Source: JBDTSW01 sp963797835
GTDB lineage: Bacteria > Actinomycetota > Thermoleophilia > Solirubrobacterales > 70-9
Reading direction: 5' to 3'
Length of the DNA stretch: 64,000 nt
Assembly (NCBI GenBank): GCA_963797835.1
Contig: CAWCRN010000026.1
Span: 186,001 to 250,000 of the forward strand
The position numbers and the translations under genes were made by a program. The notes beneath the pieces were generated by a model. It was not told the origin of the DNA. It saw nothing but the letters and a program-made list of their open reading frames with translations, and did not search any database. This document shows positions 1 to 8,806 of the stretch, piece by piece; positions within the stretch are counted from its first letter, which is position 1; each line of letters starts with the position of its first letter.

Positions 1-443
1 GCGGCGGCCTCCTGAACGAGGCGGTGCTGTCCGCTGGGACCTTCGTCGAGGACGGGGTGGTGGTCTCGACCTCCGCCCGCGCGTCGGGGGACCAGGACTT
101 CGAGGCGGCGGGCGAGGCCCTGGACCCGCGCCCGATGGTCGTGCTGATCAACCGCGACACGGCCTCGGCGGCGGAGATCCTCGCGTCCGCGCTCCAAGAC
201 TACGGCCTGGCCACCCTGGTGGGCACACGCACGTACGGCAAGAACACCGTTCAGGAGATCCTGCGCCTGCCGGCGGGAGGCGCGCTTGACCTGACGATCG
301 GCGAATACGTCACCTCGGAGGGCGAGTCGCTTGCGGGCAACGGGGTCCAGCCCGACGTGGACGCCAAGGACGATCCGGCCACCCCGGCCGATGAGGGGCG
401 CGAGGCGGGCATCGAGGAGCTCCGCTCGATGCTCGGAAGCTGA
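1..443 (+). CDS. C-terminal part of S41 family carboxyl-terminal processing protease (5' truncated)
   Basis: Only the last 146 codons lie in the window; the frame is open from base 3 and the start is outside. S41 (CtpA/Prc-type) proteases cleave near the C terminus of exported or envelope proteins with a Ser-Lys dyad. The segment GGLLNEAV at the window edge is the family's conserved glycine turn. The nucleophile is the Ser of TASAAEIL (codon 165-167) and the general base is the Lys of TYGKNTVQ (codon 240-242), 25 residues later as usual. The end reads GNGVQPDV, typical of the domain's C-terminal edge, followed by a short acidic tail. The stop overlaps the RNase R start by one base, so the two are probably co-transcribed. 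The PDZ and signal regions cannot be judged. Confidence 0.93.
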   Translation, partial: GGLLNEAVLSAGTFVEDGVVVSTSARASGDQDFEAAGEALDPRPMVVLINRDTASAAEILASALQDYGLATLVGTRTYGKNTVQEILRLPAGGALDLTIGEYVTSEGESLAGNGVQPDVDAKDDPATPADEGREAGIEELRSMLGS

Positions 444-2293
444 TGGCCGGGGACGAGGCAGACGCCAGGTTTGTGGCCGTCGCCGCAAAGCGGGGGCGGT
501 TCCGCGTCGCCGAGCCCCTGTTCGAGCCCGGGCCGCAGGTGCCGCTGGCAGGCGGCCAGAACACCCCGGCGCCGGGGACGATGGTGCTCGTCGAGCGCGA
601 CGGCCGAGAGGCGCGTGCTGTACGCGAGCTGGGCTCTCCCGAGCGGGCCGCGGACGTCGTGGCCGCGTGGCTGTGGGAGGAGGGGGTCGACCGGGGCTTT
701 GGGCCACAGATCGAGGCCGAGGCCGTCGCGGCGGCCGATTCCGCGGCGCAGCGGGCAAACGGCAACGAGCGCCGGAACTTGACGGCGCTCGACACCTTCA
801 CGGTCGACCCCGCCTCGGCGCGGGACTTCGACGATGCCGTCTCCGCGCAGCCCGAGGGTGACGGATGGCGCCTGTGGATCCACATCGCCGACGTCGCGGC
901 CCATGTCCGGCCCGGGTCGGCCCTCGAGCGGGAGGCCTACCAGCGGGGGACCAGCATCTACGTGCCGGGCACGGTCGAGCCGATGCTGCCGGACGCGCTC
1001 TCGGGTGTCGCGTGCAGCCTGGCGCCGGGGGTCGAGCGCCTCGCGGTGACAATGGAGGTCTGGCTTTCGCCCAGCGGCGAGGCCCGCGACCCGAGCTTCT
1101 ATCGCAGCCGGATCCGCTCCGACGCCCGGCTCGACTACGACCAGCTCGATCGCATCTTCGCGGGGCAACACGAGGCCCCGGTGATCGTCGCCGAACCGCT
1201 CGCCCACGCGCGGGCCGCGGCCGCGGCGCTCGCGGGGCGGCGCAGGGGCGACGCGCTCGAGATCCAGAGCTCCGAGCCCGACTTCGAGTTCGACTCCGAG
1301 GGGGCGGTGTCCGCAGCCCACGGCCGCGAGCAGACCGAATCCCACCGCCTGATCGAGCAGCTGATGATCCTCACCAACGAGCAGGTGGCCCAGCTGCTCG
1401 AGGCACGCCGGGTCCCTGCGCTCTACCGCATCCACGAGCCACCCGACCCGGAGCGAGTCGCGCTTCTGTTCGAGCAGCTCGCGGCGCTGGACGTGCCGAC
1501 GCCGCCGCTGCCCCGGAACCTCCAGCCCCAGGAGGCTGGCGCCCTCGTCGCGGAGGCGAGCCGGCTCGCCACGAAGGAGGCCGACCGCCGGGGCCATGGC
1601 CGTGCGGCGTATACCTCGCTCATCCTTCGCTCGCTCAAGCAGGCCTCGTACAGCCACCGCAACGTCGGGCACGCCGGCCTCGGCAGCGCCGCGTACTCCC
1701 ACTTCACCTCGCCGATACGCCGCTATCCGGACCTGGTCGCCCACCGCGCGCTGCTCTCGGTGCTGGGGCTGGGGGAGGCCCAGCCCGAGCGCCGGCACGT
1801 CGAGGAGGCCGGCGTGCACAGCTCCGAGCGCGAGCGGGAGGCGATGGGGCTGGAACGCCGCGCCGACCGGATCTGCGCGGCGTTCCTGCTCGAGCGCGAG
1901 CTGTTCGCCCGCGGCTGGGACGCGCGCTTCGAGGGCGAGATCTCGGGGCTGGTCGGCGGCGGCGCCTTCGTCCGTTTCCAGGGCGAGCTGGCCGACGTCT
2001 ACGAGGGCTTCCTCCCGGTGCGCCTCCTGCGGGGCGACTACTACGACCTGAACGAGACCGAGACTGCGCTGGTCGGCAGGCGCGACGGTCACCGGGTCCG
2101 GCTTGGCGATCCGGTGACGGTCTCGGTGGACGGGGTCGAGCGCGCCCGGGGCCGGGTGGACCTCGAGCCGGCGATCGAGCTCCCGCCCGTTCAGTCCAAG
2201 CCGCGAAAGCGCCCGCCGGCGCGGCGCCCGCGCGAGACGCGGCGCAAGGCCCAGGGCACCCGCGAGGGGCAGCGCCGCCGCCGGAGAGGCTGA
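443..2293 (+). CDS. rnr: RNase R/RNase II family 3'-5' exoribonuclease
   Basis: A 616-residue processive 3'-5' exoribonuclease that degrades structured RNA and is linked to trans-translation quality control. The RNB catalytic core begins near residue 112. The metal-binding aspartates are D122, D128, D130 and D131, with the spacing of E. coli RNase II D201/D207/D209/D210. The RNB core runs to about residue 470, an S1-type RNA-binding domain covers about 495-575, and a very basic Arg/Lys/Pro tail follows. The N terminus is short: only about 110 residues precede RNB, so the usual pair of cold-shock domains is reduced. The ATG overlaps the preceding stop (TGATG), and smpB starts 7 bases after the stop, a functional pairing because RNase R and SmpB both serve tmRNA-mediated ribosome rescue. 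Confidence 0.95.
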   Translation: MAGDEADARFVAVAAKRGRFRVAEPLFEPGPQVPLAGGQNTPAPGTMVLVERDGREARAVRELGSPERAADVVAAWLWEEGVDRGFGPQIEAEAVAAADSAAQRANGNERRNLTALDTFTVDPASARDFDDAVSAQPEGDGWRLWIHIADVAAHVRPGSALEREAYQRGTSIYVPGTVEPMLPDALSGVACSLAPGVERLAVTMEVWLSPSGEARDPSFYRSRIRSDARLDYDQLDRIFAGQHEAPVIVAEPLAHARAAAAALAGRRRGDALEIQSSEPDFEFDSEGAVSAAHGREQTESHRLIEQLMILTNEQVAQLLEARRVPALYRIHEPPDPERVALLFEQLAALDVPTPPLPRNLQPQEAGALVAEASRLATKEADRRGHGRAAYTSLILRSLKQASYSHRNVGHAGLGSAAYSHFTSPIRRYPDLVAHRALLSVLGLGEAQPERRHVEEAGVHSSEREREAMGLERRADRICAAFLLERELFARGWDARFEGEISGLVGGGAFVRFQGELADVYEGFLPVRLLRGDYYDLNETETALVGRRDGHRVRLGDPVTVSVDGVERARGRVDLEPAIELPPVQSKPRKRPPARRPRETRRKAQGTREGQRRRRRG

Positions 2294-2299
2294 GGTCCG

Positions 2300-2785
2300 A
2301 TGGCGAAGAAGGGCAAGCGCAAGACCGACCCGGGCGACGTGGCAAGCAACCGCCGCGCCCGCCACAAGTACGAGATCCTCGAGCGATTCGAGGCCGGCCT
2401 GGAGTTGACTGGCAGCGAGGTGAAGTCCCTGCGCGAGGGGAAGGCGCAGATCGCCGAGGCGTACGCGGCCGTCGACGGAGGCGAGGTTTGGCTTCGGGGG
2501 GCCTACATCCCGCCGTACGAGCCGGCCTCGATGGAGAACCATGAGCCCGAGCGCCCGCGCAAGCTGCTCCTGCACCGCCGGGAGATCGAGCGGCTGATGG
2601 GCAAGACGCAGCAGAGGGGGCTCACCCTGGTGCCGCTGCGGATCTACTTCAAGGGGCCCCGGGCCAAGCTCGAGCTGGCCCTCGCGCGCGGCAAGGAGCA
2701 GCGCGACAAGCGCCGCGAGCTGCGCGACCGTGACCAGCGCCGCGAGGTCGAACGGGAGCTGAGCGACCGCCGCCGTGGCCGCTGA
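2300..2785 (+). CDS. smpB: SsrA-binding protein SmpB
   Basis: SmpB (161 residues, normal length) binds tmRNA and brings it to stalled ribosomes for trans-translation in the cytoplasm. Family features are present in order: a basic N terminus, NRRARHKYEI, the ELTGSEVKSLREG segment, the Tyr-rich PPYEPASMENH region, RPRKLLLHRREI, LVPLRIYFKGPRAKLEL and a Lys/Arg-rich C-terminal tail that enters the decoding site. The start has GAGG five bases upstream of the ATG, and the gene follows rnr directly. The tmRNA gene (ssrA) often lies downstream of smpB, but the following bases do not contain one. Confidence 0.98.
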   Translation: MAKKGKRKTDPGDVASNRRARHKYEILERFEAGLELTGSEVKSLREGKAQIAEAYAAVDGGEVWLRGAYIPPYEPASMENHEPERPRKLLLHRREIERLMGKTQQRGLTLVPLRIYFKGPRAKLELALARGKEQRDKRRELRDRDQRREVERELSDRRRGR

Positions 2786-2863
2786 GCTCGGCGGGCCGCT
2801 GCAACACCCGCGCCGATCGCGCCGGGGATGCGTGAGCCAGTGCGGCGTGAGAGGATTCGGGCG

Positions 2864-5054
2864 ATGCCGTCTTTCAGGTTGAGGCGAAGCAAGGACGGGG
2901 ACGAGCAGGCAGCGGCGCCGGTGCCGGCGGCCGGGGAGCAGTCGTCCCAGGCGTCCGTGTCCCCCCAGGCGCCACCCGCGACCGCCGCGGGGGCCGCCTC
3001 CACGCCTGCGGCCGTGACGGGGACGGCTCCCACGCCGCCGACGCCCGACCCGACCGCCGACGGGGAATCGGTCGCGCCCCCCGGGGCGCCGGCGGGTGCC
3101 GCCCCGGCCGCCGGCGAGTCCAAGCGCGAGCGCAAGCGCCGGGAGAAGGCGGAGCAGAAGCGAGCGGGGGCCGAGGAGAAGAACCGGCAGCGCGAGGAGG
3201 CAAAGCAGGCCAAGCAGGCAGAGAAGGAGGCCAAGCAGGCCAAGAAGCAGGCGAAGAAGGCGAGTGGTGCGGAACCGCCCGCCACCTCGCCTCAGGATCC
3301 CACGCCCCCGACCCCTGTGCCGGGTGCGGAACCGCCCGCCACCTCGCCTCAGGCTCCCACGCCGGCGACCCTGACCGCCAACGCCGGCGCCTCGGCCGCC
3401 CCGCTCGCGACGCCTCCGCAGGCCCCGTCGAAGCGGGAGTCGCGCAGGGAAGGCCAAGAAGGCCGCCAAGGCCCAGGAGAAGGAGCGAATGGAGGCCGAG
3501 CGCAAGCGGGCGATCGCAGAGCGCCAGACCAAGCGGGAGGAGCAGGCCGAGGCAAAGGCGCAGGAGCGGCGGGCCAAGAAGGCGGCGAAGGCCGCCGAGA
3601 AGGCGGCGAAGAAGTCTGGTGCCGCGCAGCCGCAGGACCCGACGCCCCAGCCCGCAACGCAGGAGGCCGCCACGCCCGAGCCACCGGCGCTCCAGGCCTG
3701 GACGGGGCAGTCCACGGCGGCAGACGCGGGAGCCCGCCCCACGCCCGCCGGCGCGCTGCCGCCAGACGCCCCCGAGCCAGCCAGCGAGGAGTTCGCCGTC
3801 CTCCCGGACCCGGCCGACGAGACTCCCAGCCCGGACGAGCCGACGATGGCCGACCCGGTCCAGCCGCCTGTCGCGGAGGAGAGGCCCTCGGCGCCGGCGC
3901 CCCAGGCACAAGGGCCGGAGACCCCGGCTCCGGAGAGCACCGTGTCCCCTGGGCCGGGCGAAGACGAGCGGCAGGTCCGCGAGGCCGCCGAGCGCGAGGC
4001 GCTCGCCCGGCTCGAGCGCAGCGAGCGCGCCTCTGAGGAGGAGAGGATCCGGGCGGAGGAGGAGAGGATTCGGGCGGAGGCCGACCGCCGTGTCCGCGCG
4101 GTCGAGGAGATGCAGCGCACGGCCGAGGAGCGGACGCGGGAGGCACGGACCGAGGCTGAGGACCGGGTCAGCCAGGCCGCGGAGGAGGCGACCCAGGCCG
4201 GCGAACAGCGCCTGCGGGCGGAGGCCGAGCGGGAGGGACCCGAGCGTGCCGCGCGGCTGGCGGAGCTGCGCGAGACCGAGCGCCAGCTGGCGGAGCGAGG
4301 GGCCCAGGAGGAGGAACTCGCCCGCGAGCTCCAGGAGGTGGAGCGCAGGCTGGCGAGCAGCCAGGAGCGCACAGTGCGGGCGCTCGAGACCGCGGCAGAG
4401 CGCCTCGAGGAGGTCGAGGCGCGAGCCACGCAGGCCGAAGCGCGTGCATCCAGGGCCGAGCGGCTGGCCGCGCTCAAGGCGGAGGAGGTTGAGCGCGAGC
4501 AGCAGCTGCGGGAGATGCTTGACCGGATCGCCGAGGCCGAACGACGTGCGGGCCAGGCGGAGGAGCGTGCCCGCGAGGCCGTGAACAGCATCGGCGAGCG
4601 CACGCCGGAGCTAGACGTGGAAGAGATCTTCGACCCCGCGGCCCAGGCGCCGCCGGAGGCCCCTGAGACCACATCCCGGCCCGAGACGCCGCCCGAGCCG
4701 GCCGTCGAGGCACCGCCCGAAGCGCCCGCGGCACTCTCCGAGGCCCCACTTGAGCCACCGGGGTCAGCGCAGGCCCATGAGCCCCCGGCGCCCGAGCCGC
4801 CGACCACCCCCGAGCCTCCTCTGGCGCCCGAGCCGCCCCCGGCCCCGCCGCCCGCGCCCGCGGCCGGTCAGCTCAGCATCAACACGGCGACCTACGAGCA
4901 GCTGCGTGAGGTGGGGCTGTCCGTCACCCAGACCGGGAGGGTCCTGTCGTACCGGGAGCGCACCGGCGGCTTCGCGTCGCTCGAGGACCTCGATCAGATC
5001 CCGGGCTTTCCCCGCGCGTTCATCGACGACCTCAAGGGTCGCGTCTCGATCTGA
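2864..5054 (+). CDS. Ala/Glu/Pro-rich coiled-coil protein with C-terminal helix-hairpin-helix domain (frameshifted)
   Basis: Read as one gene of about 729 residues with one surplus G in the GGG at 3447-3449; dropping it joins the upstream frame to a Lys/Ala/Glu helix in the downstream frame. Order: a basic start (MPSFRLRRSKD), Pro/Ala linkers alternating with two Lys/Ala/Glu/Gln helical blocks, a long Glu/Arg/Ala coiled coil (roughly bases 3960-4600), another Pro/Glu linker, and about 60 terminal residues of ComEA-type helix-hairpin-helix beginning LSINTATYEQL. That domain usually binds DNA non-specifically. No signal peptide or membrane segment is visible. The ATG at 2864 is preferred over 2828 because AGAGGA lies upstream at good spacing. 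The function is unknown; an architectural or DNA-tethering role is only a guess. Confidence 0.72.
3266..3353 (+). repeat. Two exact 31-bp in-frame direct repeats
   Basis: The 31-base segment at 3266-3296 recurs exactly at 3323-3353. The 57-base offset keeps the reading frame, so the linker repeats the peptide GAEPPATSPQ. A related AAQPQDPTPQPAT motif follows the second Lys-rich block. This is internal duplication in the linker of the coiled-coil gene, not a mobile repeat. Confidence 0.9.
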
Positions 5055-5058
5055 CGTT

Positions 5059-6423
5059 CTAGAGCCCGTACCCCTCGAGCAGCTTCAGCCAGATCTCGCT
5101 GCGGGTTGGATACGGCGCCACGGCGTGCCAAAGGCGATCCAACGGCACCTCGCCCACGATCGCCACCGTCGCCGCATGCAACCACTCGCCGACGTCCGGG
5201 CCCACGAACGTCGCCCCCACGAGCACCCGTCGTGCCTCGTCTACCACCAGTCGGCTGGTGCCCGGTGCGTTCCTGCCGTGAAAGCTCGCGCCGGCGGTGC
5301 GGGAGGTTTCGGCGTCCACGGCGCGGGCGTCGAGACCCGCCTCCAGCGCGGTCGCGAGCGTGTGTCCGACGCTCGCCGCCTGTGGCTCCGTGAACACCAC
5401 CTGCGGTGGGTTCTCCCGGTCCTGGGTTGCCGCGACGTCCTTGCCCAGGACGTGGTCGGCGCAGATTCGCGCCTGGTACTTGCCCATGTGCGTCAGCAGT
5501 GCCCGGCCATTCACGTCGCCGACCGCGTACAGCCAGTCGCTCCCGCCGACGCGCATCTGGTCGTCCACCTCCAGGAAGCCACCGGCCGCGGCCCCCACGG
5601 TCTCCAGCCCGATCCCCTCCGTACGCGCCCTGCGGCCGATCGCGACCAGGAGCGCGTCGCCCTCGATCGCGCTCCCGTCCGACAGCGAGACCCTCACCAC
5701 GCGGTCGCCCGAGGCCGCGTCGGCGAGCACGCCTAGCTTCAGCTCGACGCCGGACTCGAGCAGCCCCGCGGCGACCTCCTCGCTGGCGAACCCCTCCATC
5801 CGCGGCACCAGCCGTTCCTCGGACTCGACCAGCGCGACGCTCGAGCCAAGCGTGGCATAGGCCTGGGCGAGCTCGGCGCCCACGGGGCCGCCCCCGAGCA
5901 CGAGCAGGCGCCCCGGAAGCTCGGAGGCCGTCGTCGCCTCCCGGTTCGTCCAGGCCTCGATCTCGTCCAGCCCTTCGATCGGCGGCAGCGCAGCGGCGGT
6001 CCCGGTCGCGACGACGACCGCCCGCCGCGCCCGTAGCTCCTGGCTGCCCGCCCAGGCGTGAAGCTCGCCCTCCAGCCGACCCTCGCCGCGGAACAGCTCG
6101 ATCCTCTTCTCCTCGAGCCAGGGCAGTTGTCGGGAGTCATCGCGGCTGGAGATCACCTCGTCGCGGCGGCGCAACGCGGCGCCGACATCCAACTCGCCCG
6201 TCACCGCCTCCGCCGCACCGGGCACCCGCCGCACCTCCGCCAGCGCCTGCGCCGGGCGCAGCAGCGCCTTCGAGGGCATGCAGGCGTAGTAGGAGCATTC
6301 GCCGCCGACCAGGTGGCCCTCCACGATCGCCACGTCGAGGCCGCCGTCGGCCAGCCGGCCGGCGCAGACCTCCCCCGAGGATCCGGCGCCCAGCACGACC
6401 ACGTCGAACTCGCGAGCGCTCAC
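5059..6423 (-). CDS. FAD-dependent pyridine nucleotide-disulfide oxidoreductase (Lpd/MerA-like)
   Basis: A 454-residue class I flavoprotein disulfide reductase. FAD-binding GAGSSG is at residues 12-17. The redox disulfide is C43/C48 in GGECSYYACMPSK, with the CxxxxC spacing of lipoamide and mercuric reductases. The NAD(P) site GGGPVGAE and the second FAD motif YAVGDVNG follow, then the dimerisation domain. In lipoamide dehydrogenase the C-terminal catalytic dyad is His-Glu in HPTxSE; here the segment is PYPTRSE, so Tyr438 replaces His while Glu443 is kept. This argues against a standard E3 subunit, and no 2-oxoacid dehydrogenase genes are nearby. It could be a soluble transhydrogenase-like or quinone/metal reductase. 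It converges with the coiled-coil gene, leaving four bases between stops. Confidence 0.87.
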   Translation of the reverse strand: MSAREFDVVVLGAGSSGEVCAGRLADGGLDVAIVEGHLVGGECSYYACMPSKALLRPAQALAEVRRVPGAAEAVTGELDVGAALRRRDEVISSRDDSRQLPWLEEKRIELFRGEGRLEGELHAWAGSQELRARRAVVVATGTAAALPPIEGLDEIEAWTNREATTASELPGRLLVLGGGPVGAELAQAYATLGSSVALVESEERLVPRMEGFASEEVAAGLLESGVELKLGVLADAASGDRVVRVSLSDGSAIEGDALLVAIGRRARTEGIGLETVGAAAGGFLEVDDQMRVGGSDWLYAVGDVNGRALLTHMGKYQARICADHVLGKDVAATQDRENPPQVVFTEPQAASVGHTLATALEAGLDARAVDAETSRTAGASFHGRNAPGTSRLVVDEARRVLVGATFVGPDVGEWLHAATVAIVGEVPLDRLWHAVAPYPTRSEIWLKLLEGYGL

Positions 6424-6442
6424 CCCCTCAGCTTGGCAAACG

Positions 6443-7315
6443 TCAGACGTCGGAGAAGTCGCGCTCGAGGAATGTCTCGGTCATGCCCAGCGCGAGCAGG
6501 CCCGCGAGCAGCAGGTAGGTGACCGCGATCAGCGCCCGCGTGCGCCCGGGGATCGCGTGGTACTCCCGCGACTCCGGCGTGTTGCGGAGCTTCCAGCGGC
6601 GCCAGCTCTCCATGCCGCCGAAGATGAGGACCAGGATCAGGATCGGGTTCGGGAAGGCGAAGGTGAGCGCGACGAGCGCCGCGAAGCCCACCGCCCACAC
6701 CCACGGCGAGAGCGCGGCCATCGCCCGGCCGCCGTCGAGCGGCAGGACGGGGAGCAGGTTGATGAGGTTGATGAAGAACCCGATGTAGGCGAGCGCCTGC
6801 CAGAACGGCTCGTCCGTTGCAAGCCAGATGCCCAGCGGGACCAGGGTGGCGATCGAGCCGAGGATCGGCCCCGCGAGGCCGACACGGGCTTCGGCCGCCG
6901 CGTCGTCACCCATCGACTTGGCAGCGATCACGGCGCCCAGGAACGGAATGAACATCGGTGCCGACGCCTCCACGCCCTCGCGGCGGAGCTGGATCACGTG
7001 GCCCAGCTCGTGGAGCAGCAGCAGCAGCACGAACCCGAGCGCGAAGGTCCACGGCCAGATCAGGGCGTAGGCGGCGATCGAGACGAGCATCGTCGCCGAG
7101 GTGGTGAAGAGCTTCAGCTTCGGGAGCAGGAGCAGAATCGCCTTGCCCTTGGTCACCAGCAGCACCAGACCGGCGAGCAGCGGGCCGAACAGCTTGCGGC
7201 CGCGCTCGCGCCAATCGGAGCCGCGACCCGAGCCGGGCTGGATCGGCTCGTACTCGGGCTCGGGGGGAGCCTCGGGAGGCCAGGATGTGGCTCTGGTATC
7301 GGTCATCGCGGGCAC
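6443..7315 (-). CDS. Site-2 protease family (M50) membrane metalloprotease
   Basis: A 290-residue integral membrane zinc protease. The HExxH motif is HELGH (H102, E103, H106) at the end of a strongly hydrophobic helix, and the third ligand is D194 in NLLPVLPLDGGRAM, as in site-2 proteases. About six to seven hydrophobic segments follow a soluble Pro/Glu-rich N terminus of about 45 residues. No PDZ domain is visible, so it belongs to the compact group, whose substrates are mostly unknown. The start shown is GTG at 7315; an ATG three codons in is also possible. It lies 19 bases downstream of the start of the disulfide reductase gene on the same strand, so it is probably the first gene of that pair. 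Confidence 0.9.
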   Translation of the reverse strand: MPAMTDTRATSWPPEAPPEPEYEPIQPGSGRGSDWRERGRKLFGPLLAGLVLLVTKGKAILLLLPKLKLFTTSATMLVSIAAYALIWPWTFALGFVLLLLLHELGHVIQLRREGVEASAPMFIPFLGAVIAAKSMGDDAAAEARVGLAGPILGSIATLVPLGIWLATDEPFWQALAYIGFFINLINLLPVLPLDGGRAMAALSPWVWAVGFAALVALTFAFPNPILILVLIFGGMESWRRWKLRNTPESREYHAIPGRTRALIAVTYLLLAGLLALGMTETFLERDFSDV

Positions 7316-7380
7316 GGATTGTCCAATGCTTCACTAAATGTAGCGTTAGGGACGCGGGTTCCCGGCGGGCGCCGCGTCGG

Positions 7381-7548
7381 CTACTCGGCCAGCTCTAGGT
7401 GCGAGCGCCAGTCGGGGTCGATCCCCCCGAGGGCGTCGAAGAGAATGCCCTGGAGCTCGGCCTCGTCGTAGGCGTCGGAATCGAACGTGGCGGAGTCGAG
7501 CTCCGAGTCGTAACCAACCGGGATCTCGGTCAGCTTGCCGGCGGCCAT
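7381..7548 (-). CDS. Small acidic protein of unknown function (55 aa)
   Basis: A 55-residue acidic protein that I do not recognise. The ATG at 7548 is chosen because GAGGAG stands seven bases upstream, a strong ribosome-binding site; the frame stays open further upstream, but that part is basic and lacks such a site. The sequence has repeated Asp/Glu/Ser residues (SELDSATFDSDAYDEAEL) and no membrane segment or Cys. The stop is at 7381-7383, with a 65-base gap to the M50 protease start. Plausible but unproven. Confidence 0.5.
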   Translation of the reverse strand: MAAGKLTEIPVGYDSELDSATFDSDAYDEAELQGILFDALGGIDPDWRSHLELAE

Positions 7549-7648
7549 GGCCAGCTCCTCGCCCCTCGGCCCGGTCGCGTTGAGGATCAGCAGTCCCACG
7601 AAGCGCGACACCCTACGACCACGGCAGGCAGATAGAGTCTCGCGCCGC

Positions 7649-7990
7649 GTGGACTTCAAGCTCGAGCCCTGCCCATCCGGTCACCGACGTCGAGCGGGCG
7701 AAGACGTTCTACGTCGACCGTGCCGGCTTTACCCTCGACAACGACGTGACGTCGAGGAAGGGCTTCGGTTCATCAGGGCTCGGCGCCAGCGCGCCGTGGT
7801 CAAGGGGCCGGCGTCGGGATCCGGGGGAATGGAGGCGGTGGAAGTTGCATCCACGTCCGCGAAGCCTGTCTCGATGCGTACTACGAGCGTTCCCTCGGAG
7901 TCTGATCTCGGCGTCCGGTTCGGTCGATCCGAGGGGCACGTGCCCGGACGCCACACCCTCCTAAGGATGTCCCCCTTCGGTCGAGGGTCC
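7649..7990 (+). pseudogene. Decayed VOC/glyoxalase-family gene
   Basis: After a GTG and a VDFKLE start, a frame shift near 7658 is needed to read VTDVERAKTFYVDRAGFTL, the classic first strand and helix of a vicinal-oxygen-chelate protein. A later segment in another frame reads IHVREACLDAYYERSL, resembling the second half (IxVxDxDAxYERAL), and a DPRG-like end follows near 7930. No single frame covers the 120 or so residues expected, and stops interrupt it. It may be a true remnant or a poorly sequenced gene. No other coding signal was found between 7549 and 8223. Confidence 0.5.
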
Positions 7991-8080
7991 TACCGTCGGG
8001 GTGAGCCCACTTTCTGAAGCCGCGACCCGGATCGTGGGCTATCCGGCGCGACTACCCTCAGCTGCTGTTAGGCAGTGAGG

Positions 8081-8103
8081 GCGAACTCATGATCAGAGTT
8101 CGC
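8081..8103. other. 8-bp inverted repeat (hairpin)
   Basis: GCGAACTC at 8081-8088 pairs exactly with GAGTTCGC at 8096-8103 around a 7-base loop. A short T-rich stretch (TTATGGTTTT) follows, so it could terminate transcription from the decayed VOC gene. It is also 120 bases upstream of the phospholipase gene. The role is uncertain. Confidence 0.35.
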
Positions 8104-8223
8104 ACTTATGGTTTTCCGGGGGTATTTAACGAGGCCAACCCGGATCCTCGACTCGCAACACCGAGACGGTCCAGCTTCACGTCGAATCTGAAACGCCCCC
8201 GTATGTCCCACTGATTGTAGGGG

Positions 8224-8806
8224 GTGAAATGCCGCTCGCCGCGCCCTCATCGGGGTGTGAAGCCGAGTTGTCAGCGCGGGCAGGCAAGCGTCGAGCACGT
8301 GGGCCTGATTGCGCTCGTTGCCCTCACGTTGGCCGCGATGCTCCCGGTCGGCCGGGTTCCCGCATCGGGCCTGCCGGGGGCGCTGGCGCGCGCGATCATG
8401 CCTGGCGAAACGGCGGAGGTTGAGCCGGCCCCTGCGATCGAGGTGGTGGAGGGCCTGCTGTCCGGGGAGCTGGCGGACTTCCTCGCCTATCGCACCTCTC
8501 CGAGCCGCGACGAGCGCCTCGACTACTCGACCGACCTCTGCACGGCGCCCGTCCTCGGCAGCTCCGGGCCAACCTACGACTTCACCGACGCCTGCCTGCG
8601 CCACGACTTCGGCTACCGCAACTACGGGCCGCTCGGGCTGCTCGGAGAGCGCCGGCTCGACGTGGACGAGCGCTTCCTGGCCGACATGCGCGATCACTGC
8701 GTGGCCCGGCCGGCGAGTGAGGTCATCAGCTGCCTCGGCTGGGCACGGACCTACTACCGCGGCCGTCCGGGCGTTCGGCTGGATCCCCGCCGGGAGGTAC
8801 GGCTAG
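8224..8806 (+). CDS. Prokaryotic phospholipase A2 with pilin-like export signal (frameshifted near the 3' end)
   Basis: Secreted phospholipase A2 of the bacterial/fungal type, which hydrolyses the sn-2 ester of phospholipids. The active-site block reads FTDACLRHDFGYRNY, with the catalytic His-Asp pair in RHDFG and Cys residues before and after for disulfides. One surplus C at 8757/8758 breaks the frame; without it the end reads YYAAVRAFGW, the family's C-terminal helix, and stops at 8804-8806, giving about 193 residues. As it stands, the frame runs on into the antisense transporter gene. The N terminus carries GQASVEHVGL followed by a hydrophobic helix: Gly, then Glu five residues on, as in type IV pilin or TadE prepilins, rather than an ordinary signal peptide. 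The start is GTG. Confidence 0.8.

Noticed and set aside
2786..2863. tmRNA gene expected after smpB
   Set aside because: The 78 bases before the coiled-coil gene are far too short and lack the tRNA-like ends.
3447..3450. Programmed ribosomal frameshift in the coiled-coil gene
   Set aside because: No slippery heptamer or downstream pseudoknot is apparent, and the same type of +1 event recurs in ten unrelated genes, so sequence error is more likely.
251..4807. A 1518-codon open frame on the minus strand
   Set aside because: It runs antisense to RNase R, SmpB and the coiled-coil gene; its Ser/Arg/Leu-rich low-complexity sequence is what high-GC third positions produce in the opposite frame.
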